Source: Bacteroidota bacterium
GTDB taxonomy: Bacteria; Bacteroidota; Bacteroidia; Chitinophagales; Chitinophagaceae
DNA: 64,000 nt
Assembly: GCA_023422835.1 (NCBI GenBank)
Contig: JAFAGI010000001.1
Span: 124,001-188,000 of the forward strand
Reading direction: 5' to 3'
The notes beneath the pieces were generated by a model, which was not told the origin of the DNA, searched no databases, and worked only from the letters and a program-made list of their open reading frames with translations. The position numbers were made by a program, and so were the translations under genes. Below are positions 40,712 to 50,768 of this stretch, piece by piece (position 1 is the first letter of the stretch; each line of letters starts with the position of its first letter).

Positions 40712-40933
40712 CTCTTTATCTTTTTCCCGAAACAATGCTGCGGCGATCCGGTATTATTTTAATAATATACAGGCAGGTAGGTTTTTTACTGATTTTACGA
40801 TTATTTCATGTAAACTTCATGTTGCCGCTCTAACTTGCCATTAAATTCAGAAATGCAAAAATATGTTTCATTCATTCTTTTTACAAATAAATAAAATGCA
40901 TGGTGAAACAACACCAAAGGAGGAACCGAGATT

Positions 40934-41323
40934 ATGAATAAATTATTTTTCACAGGCGTCATGCTGGCAGTTGCGATTAGCTTTTCAGCCTGTGCCACTT
41001 ACAATGACGGATACGGCTACAACAACGGCTACGGTTACAACAGGGCTGACGGATATTATCGCAACGGGCATTTTTACCGCTACCAGAATGGAAGGTACTA
41101 TGCAAACCGCGGATATTATTACGATGGCAGGTTTTACCGAGAAAGGCGTTTACCACCCGGACAGGCAAAAAAAATCTACGGCAGCAGAAGTGCCAAGCCG
41201 TATGCCTACGGCCAGCAAAAAAAATACAACAAAAGGTATGACCAATATGACAGGTATGACCGTTATGAAAGAGAGGACAAAAAATACAAAAATAAATATA
41301 AAAGATACAAAGACAGAGATTAA
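40934..41323 (+). CDS. Tyrosine-rich lipoprotein with LPPGQAKK motif
   Basis: 129 residues with a lipobox (SFSAC, Cys20). The mature part is extreme in Tyr, Gly, Asn and Arg ('NDGYGYNNGYGYNRADGYY'), followed by 'RRLPPGQAKKIYGSRSAKPYAYGQQKK' and a Lys/Asp/Tyr tail of repeated 'YDRYD' units. A good AAAGGAGG lies 10 bp before the ATG. The 'LPPGQAKKxYG...YAxGQ' block recurs in the next gene. A surface or envelope-binding role is plausible; the function is unknown. Confidence 0.7.
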   Translation: MNKLFFTGVMLAVAISFSACATYNDGYGYNNGYGYNRADGYYRNGHFYRYQNGRYYANRGYYYDGRFYRERRLPPGQAKKIYGSRSAKPYAYGQQKKYNKRYDQYDRYDRYEREDKKYKNKYKRYKDRD

Positions 41324-41480
41324 CTGCTATAAATTCTATTAATTAAAAAACACAGCAAAAATAGTCATAAGCAAAGTTGAATACCAAACCGCAATGATTA
41401 TGACGAAGCTAAGTCCATTGGAAGTAATTCTATTTGACGATTAAAAACAGCCGCAAAGCGGCGAACTAAAATATACATAT

Positions 41481-41849
41481 ATGAAAAACTTTAAAATTTC
41501 AGCCTTAGCAATATTAGTGAGCGGTGCATTATTGTTTACAGCCACAAACGCTCAGGCACAGAACAGAGGCAACGGCCACAAAGCAAAAAACAACAAAGTG
41601 TACGCGCAAAAAAACCGCGACCATGATATGTATGACCGCAACGGCAGGTATGACCGCAATGACAGGTACCATCGCCGAAGCATTAGGTACGGCACCAATA
41701 CAGACCTGCCGCCGGGCCAGGCTAAAAAGGTGTACGGCGGGAAAGCTACAGACTATGCTCCTGGACAGCTTAACAAAAATGAAGATACCAGGTACGACCG
41801 CAGAAGCAGAACTGTATGGGATGATATTTTCGGCACAAGGAGAAGATAA
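41481..41849 (+). CDS. Secreted basic protein with LPPGQAKK motif
   Basis: 122 residues with a Sec signal peptide ending near 'NAQAQNRG'. The mature protein is Arg/Asp/Tyr/Asn-rich ('YDRNGRYDRNDRYHRRS') and contains 'LPPGQAKKVYGGKATDYAPGQLNK', the same block as in 40934-41323, so the two are paralogues with a shared C-terminal element. It has no lipobox, unlike its neighbour. Predicted periplasmic or exported; role unknown. Confidence 0.7.
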   Translation: MKNFKISALAILVSGALLFTATNAQAQNRGNGHKAKNNKVYAQKNRDHDMYDRNGRYDRNDRYHRRSIRYGTNTDLPPGQAKKVYGGKATDYAPGQLNKNEDTRYDRRSRTVWDDIFGTRRR

Positions 41850-41892
41850 TTCACAAACCATATAGAACAATTTTGCTAACTTCGCCACAGTA

Positions 41893-42435
41893 ATGAGGAA
41901 GTTGCATCTTTTGTCAAAAAATACGATCTTGCAAACGGTGGATTTCTTTTATCCGCCGTTTCGTCGTTTTTTACCTTTACAGTTATTCCGATATGCTGTA
42001 TGCGGTGGCGCAAATATGGCGCTGGGCATGTTGCTTTATCCCCTGCTATACAATTTTGTTTTTAAACAATACGCTTTTGTAGAAACTTCTCTGTTGGGTA
42101 TAAATCTGGCAATCAAGCCTGAGAACGCAGCCCTGCTCTGCAACTTCCTGGTGACCCTGCCTCTGGGTTTTTACCTGAGCATGTACGTGGTGTTTCCGGG
42201 CTCTCACCTGCGCAGAAGAATACAGTTTATACGCTATTTTATTGTAGCAATTATCAACCTGGCGCTGAACTACCTGCTGATGAAACTTTTTGTCAGGGTA
42301 TTCGGCTGGTTCCCCACTCCTTCTTATTGGACTACGGTGGTGATTGTGGTTGCCTTCACATATTTTGTGCAGAGAAGTTTTACATTCAGTCAGAAGAAAG
42401 CAGAGCTAACGCCTTATGAACAGCCTATAGAATAA
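41893..42435 (+). CDS. GtrA-like membrane protein
   Basis: 180 residues with four predicted membrane segments ('LFRYAVCGGANMALGMLLYPLL', 'NAALLCNFLVTLPLGFYLSMYVVF', 'YFIVAIINLALNYLLMKLF', 'YWTTVVIVVAFTYFVQRSFTF'). The 'FRYAVCGGxN' start and the C-terminal 'QRSFTF' are GtrA/DPMS_TM hallmarks. Relatives flip or anchor lipid-linked sugars for cell-envelope glycosylation. Here no glycosyltransferase is adjacent. The 3' end overlaps a convergent small gene by 30 bp. Confidence 0.85.
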   Translation: MRKLHLLSKNTILQTVDFFYPPFRRFLPLQLFRYAVCGGANMALGMLLYPLLYNFVFKQYAFVETSLLGINLAIKPENAALLCNFLVTLPLGFYLSMYVVFPGSHLRRRIQFIRYFIVAIINLALNYLLMKLFVRVFGWFPTPSYWTTVVIVVAFTYFVQRSFTFSQKKAELTPYEQPIE

Positions 42436-42570
42436 GATCAGCAAGGCTATCAGAAACAGGATAATGGATACTCTGTTCATCCAATGCATGGCACGCGTGT
42501 CAAAGTTGTGCGGAGTTTCCCTTTTCCTGATAAATAAATATTCAAGTATCTGGTTCCAGATCTTTTGCAT
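42406..42570 (-). CDS. Small DUF6728-like membrane protein
   Basis: 54 residues from the ATG at 42570 ('MQKIWNQILEYLFIRKRET'); the frame is open 40 codons further upstream without similarity. The cytoplasmic part is basic, then 'MHWMNRVSIILFLIALLILFYRLF' forms one membrane span. The pattern 'W.Q..EYL..RK....N...MH..NRISI' fits a small family found across Bacteroidota. Function unknown. It is convergent with gtrA and overlaps its last 30 bp. Confidence 0.65.
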   Translation of the reverse strand: MQKIWNQILEYLFIRKRETPHNFDTRAMHWMNRVSIILFLIALLILFYRLFIRR

Positions 42571-42728
42571 CTGATGGGTTTTATTTGGTTTGTACAGCAG
42601 CCTGTTGTAAAAGTAAGTTTTTTGGCAGTGTTTCCAGATTTTATTTTGCGATTTAATGAAATACTTATTACTTTTGTCTGCCTTTAGCAACCGTATGGCA
42701 GCAATGCCGGAAAGTTATAAGGGTATGA

Positions 42729-42802
42729 GGGGAATTAGCTCAGTTGGCTAGAGCGCTTGCCTGGCAGGCAAGAGGCCACCGGTTCGAATCCGGTATTCTC
42801 CA
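42729..42802 (+). tRNA. tRNA-Ala (anticodon GGC)
   Basis: Cloverleaf with acceptor GGGGAAT/ATTCTCC, which contains the G3-U70 pair that specifies alanine, an anticodon stem CTTGC/GCAAG with loop CTGGCAG, and T-arm CCGGTTCGAATCCGG. CCA is not encoded. Confidence 0.96.
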
Positions 42803-42807
42803 CAAGC

Positions 42808-42845
42808 CAAAAGCCTTGTAAACAGTACGTTTCAGGGCTTTTGTG
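42808..42845 (+). terminator. tRNA-Ala terminator
   Basis: CAAAAGCC (42808-42815) pairs with GGCTTTTG (42836-42843). The loop holds GTAAACAGTACGTTT, shared with the terminator of tRNA-Gln at 30309. Confidence 0.65.
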
Positions 42846-43046
42846 TTTAAGGACTCTAATTTGTTTTACAAATTGCCCACAGAATTCATTTTCTCTTCTT
42901 TTTAGTTGAAAAAACCTTAAACGCAATTATTCACACATATTTGTTTGAACTTACACACCACAGGCTATAGATTTTTTGGAATTGCACACAATAGAAGTTA
43001 GGATTTACGCACCATCATTCCGGCAAAGCTATATTTGCTCACACCA

Positions 43047-43288
43047 AAGGCCCGCCTGTCAGTGACAGGAAGCAATTCACGGAAGGTGATTGATTCGCCC
43101 AAAAGAAGTATAGACTTTAGACCAACTGCGGCGAAGCAATTGTTCCTGAGTGCAAATTGCTTCCGGGTCAGAGCCGTTGAGCGGGGGTCACCTTCAGGCG
43201 GGCTAGACCTTTTTTGATTCTTTTTGCGGCAATGGCAAAAAGAATAATAATTTTTATTTCACGCAAAGGGTAAGAGCAAAGACGTTCT
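43047..43288 (+). repeat. ~240-bp structured repeat, copy 1
   Basis: About 90% identical to 43608-43847, in the same orientation. It holds GCCCGCCTG near one end and CAGGCGGGC about 150 bp later, a GAAGCAATT/AATTGCTTC hairpin, and an ATTCTTTTTGC/GCAAAAAGAAT hairpin. The 60-codon ORF inside is probably spurious. The rest of the 42846-44104 gap has no gene; it also has a 12-bp-arm hairpin TAACTTTTTTT/AAAAAAAGTTA at 43303-43331 and a GCCGGCAT/ATGCCGGC pair. Confidence 0.7.
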
Positions 43289-43607
43289 GGATGAATTCTT
43301 CTCTAACTTTTTTTCTTGATAAAAAAAGTTACAAAAAAATCAAGCCGGCATAAGGTGGGCAGCGCGCAAGGCTCAGAGCGGGAAAACTTTGTGCTTCAAG
43401 AACAATTCCTGCTGACCGGCAGCTGCTTTTGATTACAGTCATATCCCGCGCAGCAGGAATCACTGTTCCGCACAGTTTTCCTTCCACTGGCATGCCGGCG
43501 ATTCCTAACCTTTGCATCCATGACGAAATGCTGCATTTTGAAATGGTTAATGTTAACTCAAATCAATTTGAAAGCTTCGATTCGATAATAATTAAGTGCC
43601 CGAACCG

Positions 43608-43847
43608 AAGGCCCGCCTGTCAGTGACAGGAAGCAATGCATGGAAGGTGATTGATTCGCCCGAAAGAAGTATAGACTTTAGACCAACGGCGGCGAAGCAA
43701 TTGTTCCTGAGTGCAAATTGCGTCCGGGTCAGAGCCCATGCGCGTGGGTCACCTTCAGGCGGGCTAGACCTTTTTGATTCTTTTTGCGGCAATGGCAAAA
43801 AGAATAATAGTTTTATTTTACGCAAAGGCTAAGCGCAAAGACGTTCT
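43608..43847 (+). repeat. ~240-bp structured repeat, copy 2
   Basis: Second copy of the element at 43047, 561 bp away, with scattered substitutions. Most differences fall outside the GCCCGCCTG/CAGGCGGGC pair, whereas the inner AATTGC hairpin has a mismatch. Such repeats are often present many times in one Bacteroidota genome. Confidence 0.7.
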
Positions 43848-43850
43848 AGA

Positions 43851-43872
43851 TGTCAGGTGAAAACACCTGACA
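43851..43872. repeat. TGTCAGGTG palindrome
   Basis: Perfect 9-bp arms TGTCAGGTG and CACCTGACA around an AAAA loop. Three degenerate relatives cluster at 54588-54768 after metK. It is a dispersed extragenic palindrome. Confidence 0.6.
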
Positions 43873-44050
43873 CGGCTTAAAAGAATTGCTTCTAAACAAC
43901 CATTACCATCGCGTTATCACAACGATGAATGAGATTAGAAATCCCGAAGCGCAGCGCAGGCATACCACCGTTCACTTTCCTTTTTCCCTTTCCATTTTAC
44001 CATCGCCTCTCTCCCATCTCAACTTTCAACTTCGAGTATAACATTAAACA

Positions 44051-44081
44051 AATAAGCCCCGTCTTAGAGACAAGGCTTATT
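44051..44081 (-). terminator. eno terminator
   Basis: AATAAGCC and GGCTTATT form an 8-bp stem 24 bp after the eno stop codon, followed on the minus strand by T-rich sequence. Confidence 0.75.
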
Positions 44082-44104
44082 CATTCGTTTATTATTACTC
44101 AGAC

Positions 44105-45394
<1,290 letters not shown>

Positions 45395-45581
45395 TTAAGT
45401 GTAAAATAATTGTTTTTTGAATGCTGCAAAGTTAAGCCTAATTTTAATACATCGACGCAAAAACTAACAAAAAAGGAAATTTATGGTTAAATAATAATAA
45501 TAAGATAAACTAAGAATTTTTTTGCTGATTAGGTACTAATTGATTAGTTTCACAATATCCTTCACCTTAAAATGCCTACCT

Positions 45582-45874
45582 ATGGAACACTGCTCTGACA
45601 AATCCGCATCAGTTCGTAAAAATTCTTGTGGTAAAACTTTCAGCACAATACTGTTTTTCATAGCTGCAACCCTTTGTTCATCAGTATTTGCTCAAAATTC
45701 TTCAATGGTATTGACTCCTGCAAAGCCCGAAGCAGGCAAGGAACTAAGTTTTGTATACCTGCCAAGTTCATCATCGGTAAAGATGGCAAGATAAAGTTCT
45801 CCTCATCAGGTTTCGGCAATAACGATGAGGAGCTGGTAAATGAGCTTACCATGATGGTGGAAAGCTTACAATAA
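45582..45874 (+). pseudogene. Internally deleted thioredoxin-family (TlpA/redoxin) gene
   Basis: The first frame gives a signal peptide ('FSTILFFIAATLCSSVFAQ') and the start of a mature redoxin-type exported protein ('MVLTPAKPEAGKELSFVY'), then stops at 45794. A second frame, from about 45755, gives 'CIPAKFIIGKDGKIKFSSSG' and 'FGNNDEELVNELTMMVESLQ', the C-terminal strand-helix of TlpA-like thioredoxins. The junction is near 45750-45760 (TTTGTATACCTG). The whole middle, including the CxxC active site, is missing, so the gene is an internal-deletion remnant with a frame change. Confidence 0.7.
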
Positions 45875-46630
45875 TATGCGGGATAATACATCGGCAAATA
45901 TAGCGCCCATGCGCTTTTGAATGTATTTATCCTTACCTTGTTCAGGATGCCAGCCATACTTTATGCCATCAATATTTTGTGTGTCTAATGCAAACATAAG
46001 ACTAGCCTGCACACCTGTTACAGGGTGTACGGTATTTTTAGAAAAGCCGATGTATTTATCGAATTCCACCAGCGGGAAGCCCCATTTTTCTGCAAGCTTT
46101 CTGATAGATGTATTGTAGGCAGTTCGCGCATCATGCCAATCGGTACACAACACGATCCTGGCAGGCTTGCCGTATTTGGAATTGTAATAACGGGAATTTT
46201 TATCGAACTTTAAATTATAGCAGTCCGATAAATATTTTTTGATCACATAATCAAACGCTGCTGCGTAGTCTGACCTGTCGAACGGCGTTTTGTAATCCGT
46301 GTATTTTTCGTATAGCTTGCCGCTGTTGTATACATCTTTATCGTGTACCTGCATGATCACGAACACATCTATGCTTTCCAGTTCCTGCGGGGTATACAGC
46401 GTTCCTTTCTGCATCCTGTTGGCTGCATTAGATATGGCCTCGCCGCCCACTGCCCTGTTTATGGGGAAAGCATTTACTTTTTCACATCCCAGCTCAAACC
46501 AGCCATTGCCGGGCGATGCAAACGATGCGCCGGTGAGTAAGATAGTATCTTGGCCGGCTCGTTTATTGTCTTGTGAAAAAGCCGAAAAATTGCAAATCAG
46601 CAGCATTGCGCCTATAATCAATTGTTGCAT
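45866..46630 (-). CDS. Exported SGNH-like protein (DUF5040 type)
   Basis: 254 residues with a signal peptide ending 'SAFSQ'. 'DTILLTGASFASPGNGWFELGC' is the GDS-like block I with the nucleophile Ser, and 'INRAVGGEAI' resembles block II. The family is found in Bacteroidota as periplasmic, esterase-like proteins; substrate unknown. The C-terminus ('YGWHPEQGKDKYIQKRM') contains a His that could complete the triad. It is convergent with the redoxin remnant, overlapping it by 9 bp. Confidence 0.75.
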   Translation of the reverse strand: MQQLIIGAMLLICNFSAFSQDNKRAGQDTILLTGASFASPGNGWFELGCEKVNAFPINRAVGGEAISNAANRMQKGTLYTPQELESIDVFVIMQVHDKDVYNSGKLYEKYTDYKTPFDRSDYAAAFDYVIKKYLSDCYNLKFDKNSRYYNSKYGKPARIVLCTDWHDARTAYNTSIRKLAEKWGFPLVEFDKYIGFSKNTVHPVTGVQASLMFALDTQNIDGIKYGWHPEQGKDKYIQKRMGAIFADVLSRILL

Positions 46631-46878
46631 GTGTATATATTTATTTTTTTTAATTGTGACATAGAATAGCTTTATTGATCAACAGTTGGTATGCAACTGT
46701 GCTGATGGCTATTTGATAATAGCAAAATCGTTTAAACACCAAATATACAAAACCATGCAGTAATAGTTGCTATATTAAAACCCTGTTTTTATTCTCCCCT
46801 TAAATACCACAAGAACCGATAATGATATTCAGACAACAAATTGTATACAATAAACAACAGTACAATCGAAGCTATACC

Positions 46879-47084
46879 CTAGAACACTATTTTATTAACC
46901 CTCATTTTTTTAAAATAATACCACAACATAAATATCAGCAAATGAGAAGAAAAAAACACCACAGTTAATAATCCTGCACCAATTGGATTGGGATAGCGGT
47001 TAGAGACAAAGAAATAGGAAACCTACAGTAAGATAGCCAAGCAGGGATAAATAAATCAACAGAAACCAGTTTTAAAAATTTCAT
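46879..47084 (-). pseudogene. Possible frameshifted small membrane protein
   Basis: From an ATG at 47084, three frames each give a piece of what reads as one membrane protein: 'MKFLK', then 'NWFLLIYLSLLGYLTVG', then 'VSYFFVSNRYPNPIGAGLLT' and 'VVFFSSHLLIFMLWYYFKKM'. The pieces are contiguous and in order, so at least two frameshifts would be needed. I cannot name the family, and chance hydrophobicity is possible. The rest of the 46631-47286 gap shows nothing else. Confidence 0.35.
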
Positions 47085-47238
47085 GTGTGTATATTTATGT
47101 TATCAATGGCGACATGGAACTTGCCATAAAACTTCCATTGTGTTTGGCAAAAATTACTCTAAATGTTTATGGACATTTGTTATCGCGAAACACAGCATGT
47201 ACAATATACTATCAAAACGAGAAGATAATAGTGTCATA

Positions 47239-47268
47239 AAAAAACCGGCAACGAAATTGTTGCCGGCC
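47239..47268 (-). terminator. Terminator after the DUF6157 gene
   Basis: CCGGCAAC and GTTGCCGG form a perfect 8-bp stem with a 6-nt loop; the minus strand continues into a T-run. Confidence 0.88.
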
Positions 47269-47286
47269 TTCCTAAATGGTAAAGAA

Positions 47287-47697
47287 TTATTTACGGGATT
47301 TCATAGCTTTTTCCTTTTTTACACTTTCATCTTTCAGAAAGCCGGTATAGGCTTTGGATTCCATGGCTGCAAGTGCAACTTTGCCATTAGCATCGCTATG
47401 AATGCCAAAGCCATAAGTTTTTGCCAAAGGCGAAGTACGCAAACACGCCTGTCCTTTAGAAAAAAATTGCGCTCTTGCTTCTTCATAGGTATCCGGCGAA
47501 AGGTTGTTTCTTTCTGCATACACTTTAAATAAAACATCATCTGATGTGTAGGCATAAGGATTTTCAGCGATCAGCGCGTACTGCATTTCAGCAACGGTCT
47601 TATTTTCTTTGGCAGGCGGCTTTGTACCGCAAACAGCTTTGGTATCTTCTGCCACCTCTATGAAAGTGTTGAAATAGTTTGTTGTATGCGTTTTCAT
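47287..47697 (-). CDS. DUF6157 family protein
   Basis: 136 residues, no signal peptide. 'MKTHTTNYFNTFIEVAEDT', 'YTSDDVLFKVYAERN', 'FFSKGQACLRTSPLAKTYGFGIHSDANGKVAL' and 'KKEKAMKSRK' are typical blocks of this conserved, uncharacterised Bacteroidota and Firmicutes family. It follows the prolyl oligopeptidase gene by 35 bp on the same strand and may be in its operon. No function is known. Confidence 0.8.
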   Translation of the reverse strand: MKTHTTNYFNTFIEVAEDTKAVCGTKPPAKENKTVAEMQYALIAENPYAYTSDDVLFKVYAERNNLSPDTYEEARAQFFSKGQACLRTSPLAKTYGFGIHSDANGKVALAAMESKAYTGFLKDESVKKEKAMKSRK

Positions 47698-47732
47698 ATC
47701 AGGATAAATGTATGTTCACAGGTGAATGAATA

Positions 47733-49847
47733 TTACTTATAGGTCTCGCCCATATTATATAAAGTAAATGCCCAGATGTCTGCCAGCTCTTCTATGGTTT
47801 TCGAAGTCGGCTTTCCCGCACCGTGGCCGGCTTTGGTATCAATGCGTATTAATGCCGGGTTGTCGCAACCCTGTGCTTCCTGCAAAGCTGCAGCAAATTT
47901 AAAGGAATGTGCCGGCACTACCCTGTCGTCATGGTCTGCTGTAGTTATCAGGGTTGCAGGATAGCAGGTACCCTTTTTTAAATTGTGGAGCGGAGAATAT
48001 TTTATCAGGTAATTAAAATCTTCCTGCTTATCGCTGGAACCATACTCTACTACCCATCCCCAGCCCACAGTAAATTTCTGGTAACGCAGCATGTCCAGTA
48101 CGCCCACCTGCGGAATGGCTACTTTAAAAAGACCCGGGCGCTGTGTCATACAGGCGCCAACCAGCAGCCCGCCGTTGGAACCGCCGCGGATAGCGAGCTT
48201 TTCAGAAGAGGTGTATTTCTCTTTGACCAGGTACTCTGCTGCCGCAATAAAATCGTCAAACACATTTTGCTTATTGGCAAGCATACCTTTTTTATGCCAC
48301 TCTTCACCATATTCGCCACCACCCCGCAGGTTAGCCTGGCAATAGATGCCGCCATTGTCAAGAAATGGTATATTGGCCACCGTAAAACCCGGCGTAAGGT
48401 TGATATTAAAACCGCCATAGGCATACAGCATGGCAGGGTTAGTGCCATCTTTCTTCAGGCCTTTTTTATAGGTAATAAACATCGGCACTTTTGTACCGTC
48501 TTTGGAAGGATAAAATACCTGCTCTGTAACATAGTTATCAGGATTTACCTTTGCTTCAGACTTCCTGTACACAGTAGATTTCCCGGTAGCAATATCATAC
48601 TTAAAAATGGTAGCAGGATAGGTAAATGATGTGAAGGTGTAGAAGAAAAACTTATTATTTTTCTCCGCGCCAAAACCGCCTGCTGTGCCAAGGCCGGGTA
48701 ATTTTACCACACGGTCTCTAACGCCAGAATAATTGTATTGTTCTATGTAGCTGTTGGCATCTTTCAGGTAACTGGCAAATAATTTTCCGCCCCCTGTGCC
48801 CACATGTGAGAGCTTATATGCTTTCTCGGGTATAATGGTTTTCCAGTTTTTGGGGTCAGGGTTTTTCGGATCAATGGATACAACTTTATAATTCGGTGCA
48901 CCGTGGTTTGTTTGTATCAGCAGCCTGCCGCCAACATTGTCAATAACATCTGCATTGGTATCAAACCCTTTTACCACAGTAATAAAACCCTTACTGTTCT
49001 TATCTTTCAGGTCTTTTACTTTTATTTCGCTCCCATCTGTACCTTCGGAAATACCCAGTATCAAAAAGCGCTTGTCTTCTGTTAGCCCCACGCTTACATA
49101 GCGCAAAGGATGCTCTTTATCTTCATAAATAAGTTTATCAGTAGATTGCGGAGTGCCGATTTTATGGTAGAAAACTTTTTGGTACTCTGTCTTGGCAGAA
49201 TACTTCGTCTTTTCATCTACCGGCTTGGTGTAGCCACTGTAAAAGAATCCCTCATCGCCCAGCCACGCCATGCCGGTGAATTTTACATATTCCAGTTTAT
49301 CTTTCAGCAATGCGCCCGTAGCCATGTCTTTTACATAGATCTCCTGCCAGTCTGATCCCGAAGCAGACACTGAATAAGCAAAATACTTTTGATTTTGAGA
49401 AAAAGAGGTACCCTGTAAGGCAACTGTACCATCTTGAGATAGCTTGTTGGGATCGATCAATACTTTAGCTTCACCGGTAAGCCCCTGCTGGTAATAAACA
49501 ACAGACTGGTTTTGGAGGCCGTCATTCTTACTGAAAATATAATATTTTCCTTTGTTGTACGGTGCACTGTATCGCGCATAATCCCATAATTCTGTAAGCC
49601 TGTTTTTTATCGCGTTACGAAACGGAATTTTATCGAGATAAGCGTTGGTTACCGCATTTTGCGCCTGCACCCACGCTTCGGTGTTTTGCGCAGTATCGTT
49701 TTCCAGCCAGCGGTACGGGTCGCTGATGCTTGTGCCGAAATATTCGTCTGTATGATCCACCTTTGTAGTGTTGGGATAAGTGATCCGTTGTGCATTCAAT
49801 GTCATAACTATGCCCAGCATTAATGTAAGTGAAAATATTCTTTGCAT
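47733..49847 (-). CDS. Prolyl oligopeptidase (S9A)
   Basis: 704 residues from the ATG at 49847 ('MQRIFSLTLMLGIVMTLNAQ'), which begins the signal peptide, so the enzyme is exported. The N-terminal propeller starts with 'YPNTTKVDHTDEYFGTSISDPYRWLE' and the C-terminal alpha/beta hydrolase has the nucleophile in 'AIRGGSNGGLLVGA', the 'TADHDDRVVPAHS' loop with Asp, and the His in 'TKAGHGAG'. It cleaves short peptides after proline. With the S46 dipeptidyl peptidase at 13257 it suggests extracellular peptide use. Confidence 0.95.
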   Translation of the reverse strand: MQRIFSLTLMLGIVMTLNAQRITYPNTTKVDHTDEYFGTSISDPYRWLENDTAQNTEAWVQAQNAVTNAYLDKIPFRNAIKNRLTELWDYARYSAPYNKGKYYIFSKNDGLQNQSVVYYQQGLTGEAKVLIDPNKLSQDGTVALQGTSFSQNQKYFAYSVSASGSDWQEIYVKDMATGALLKDKLEYVKFTGMAWLGDEGFFYSGYTKPVDEKTKYSAKTEYQKVFYHKIGTPQSTDKLIYEDKEHPLRYVSVGLTEDKRFLILGISEGTDGSEIKVKDLKDKNSKGFITVVKGFDTNADVIDNVGGRLLIQTNHGAPNYKVVSIDPKNPDPKNWKTIIPEKAYKLSHVGTGGGKLFASYLKDANSYIEQYNYSGVRDRVVKLPGLGTAGGFGAEKNNKFFFYTFTSFTYPATIFKYDIATGKSTVYRKSEAKVNPDNYVTEQVFYPSKDGTKVPMFITYKKGLKKDGTNPAMLYAYGGFNINLTPGFTVANIPFLDNGGIYCQANLRGGGEYGEEWHKKGMLANKQNVFDDFIAAAEYLVKEKYTSSEKLAIRGGSNGGLLVGACMTQRPGLFKVAIPQVGVLDMLRYQKFTVGWGWVVEYGSSDKQEDFNYLIKYSPLHNLKKGTCYPATLITTADHDDRVVPAHSFKFAAALQEAQGCDNPALIRIDTKAGHGAGKPTSKTIEELADIWAFTLYNMGETYK

Positions 49848-49919
49848 CTGTATATGATTTGGATAAAAATACAAAAATGTTCTATAAGTTGAAACGGTTT
49901 TTTATTGTTATCTCTCAGG

Positions 49920-50768
49920 CTAATTCATAAACATATTATCTATCAGCCTTACGCCGCCAATATAGCCTGCAAAGAGTGCAGACAATTTTTCCTCGCCATC
50001 CCACAACTCAACAGGGACCAGGGTTGCCGCATTGTGAAAAGAAAAGTAGTCTATTTTATCAAAGCCGTTACCCAAAATGTGTTGTTGCGCATAGGCAGAC
50101 AATTCTTCCAGGGATCTGTTGTACAGGTTTTCGCGGCAATATTGCAACATTCTATAAATAATGGCTGCCTGTTCTTTCTGCATTTCAGATAACCTGGCAT
50201 TGCGGCTACTGCTGGCAAGGCCGCTTGGCTCTCTCAACGTTTCACAGATGATAACGTCTGTCTGTATATTTTTCAGCTCAATCATTTTTTTGATCACCAG
50301 TATCTGTTGCAGGTCTTTCTGCCCCAGGAACAATTCATCCGGCTGTACAATGCGCAACAACCTTTCCACCACCTGGCAAACACCCTGAAAGTGCCCGGGC
50401 CTGAAACGGCCTTCAAGAATGGTCTCAATAAAGCCCAGGTGGTAATGCTCTCTGAGCGTGGAACCACCAGGGTACATTTCTTCCACAGACGGCATAAATA
50501 CTACGTTACAGCCGTTTTTTGCGAGTAATGCCAGGTCGTTTTCAAGTGTACGTGGATATTTTTCAAAGTCGACACTGTCATTAAATTGCGTTGGGTTTAC
50601 AAAAATGCTACAGACCGTATTATCGCCACGCTCAACCGATTTGTTGATGAGTGAAATATGCCCGGGATGCAATGCACCCATTGTTGGTACGAATCCTGTT
50701 TTTTTATCATTGCCGCGTAATGAGTTCAGCACCTCTTGTACATCTTCTATTTTCGTTATACTAACCAT
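49920..50768 (-). CDS. panC: Pantothenate synthetase
   Basis: 282 residues. 'FVPTMGALHPGHISLI' holds the HIGH-like motif; 'IFVNPTQFNDSVDFEKYPRT' , 'LFLGQKDLQQILVIKKMI' and 'REPSGLASSSRNARLS' (KMSKS-equivalent region) complete the family. It joins pantoate and beta-alanine. It is divergent from the GT5-like gene, a neighbourhood seen repeatedly in this phylum. panD is not in the window. Confidence 0.96.
   Translation of the reverse strand: MVSITKIEDVQEVLNSLRGNDKKTGFVPTMGALHPGHISLINKSVERGDNTVCSIFVNPTQFNDSVDFEKYPRTLENDLALLAKNGCNVVFMPSVEEMYPGGSTLREHYHLGFIETILEGRFRPGHFQGVCQVVERLLRIVQPDELFLGQKDLQQILVIKKMIELKNIQTDVIICETLREPSGLASSSRNARLSEMQKEQAAIIYRMLQYCRENLYNRSLEELSAYAQQHILGNGFDKIDYFSFHNAATLVPVELWDGEEKLSALFAGYIGGVRLIDNMFMN

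Noticed and set aside
40801..40998. 65-aa minus-strand ORF before the tyrosine-rich lipoprotein gene
   Set aside because: It overlaps the start and ribosome-binding region of a plausible signal-peptide gene on the other strand and has no recognisable features.
43035..43217. 60-aa ORF and the similar 78-aa ORF at 43596-43832
   Set aside because: They lie wholly inside the two copies of a structured repeat; their similarity is explained by the repeat, and there is no start context or known family.
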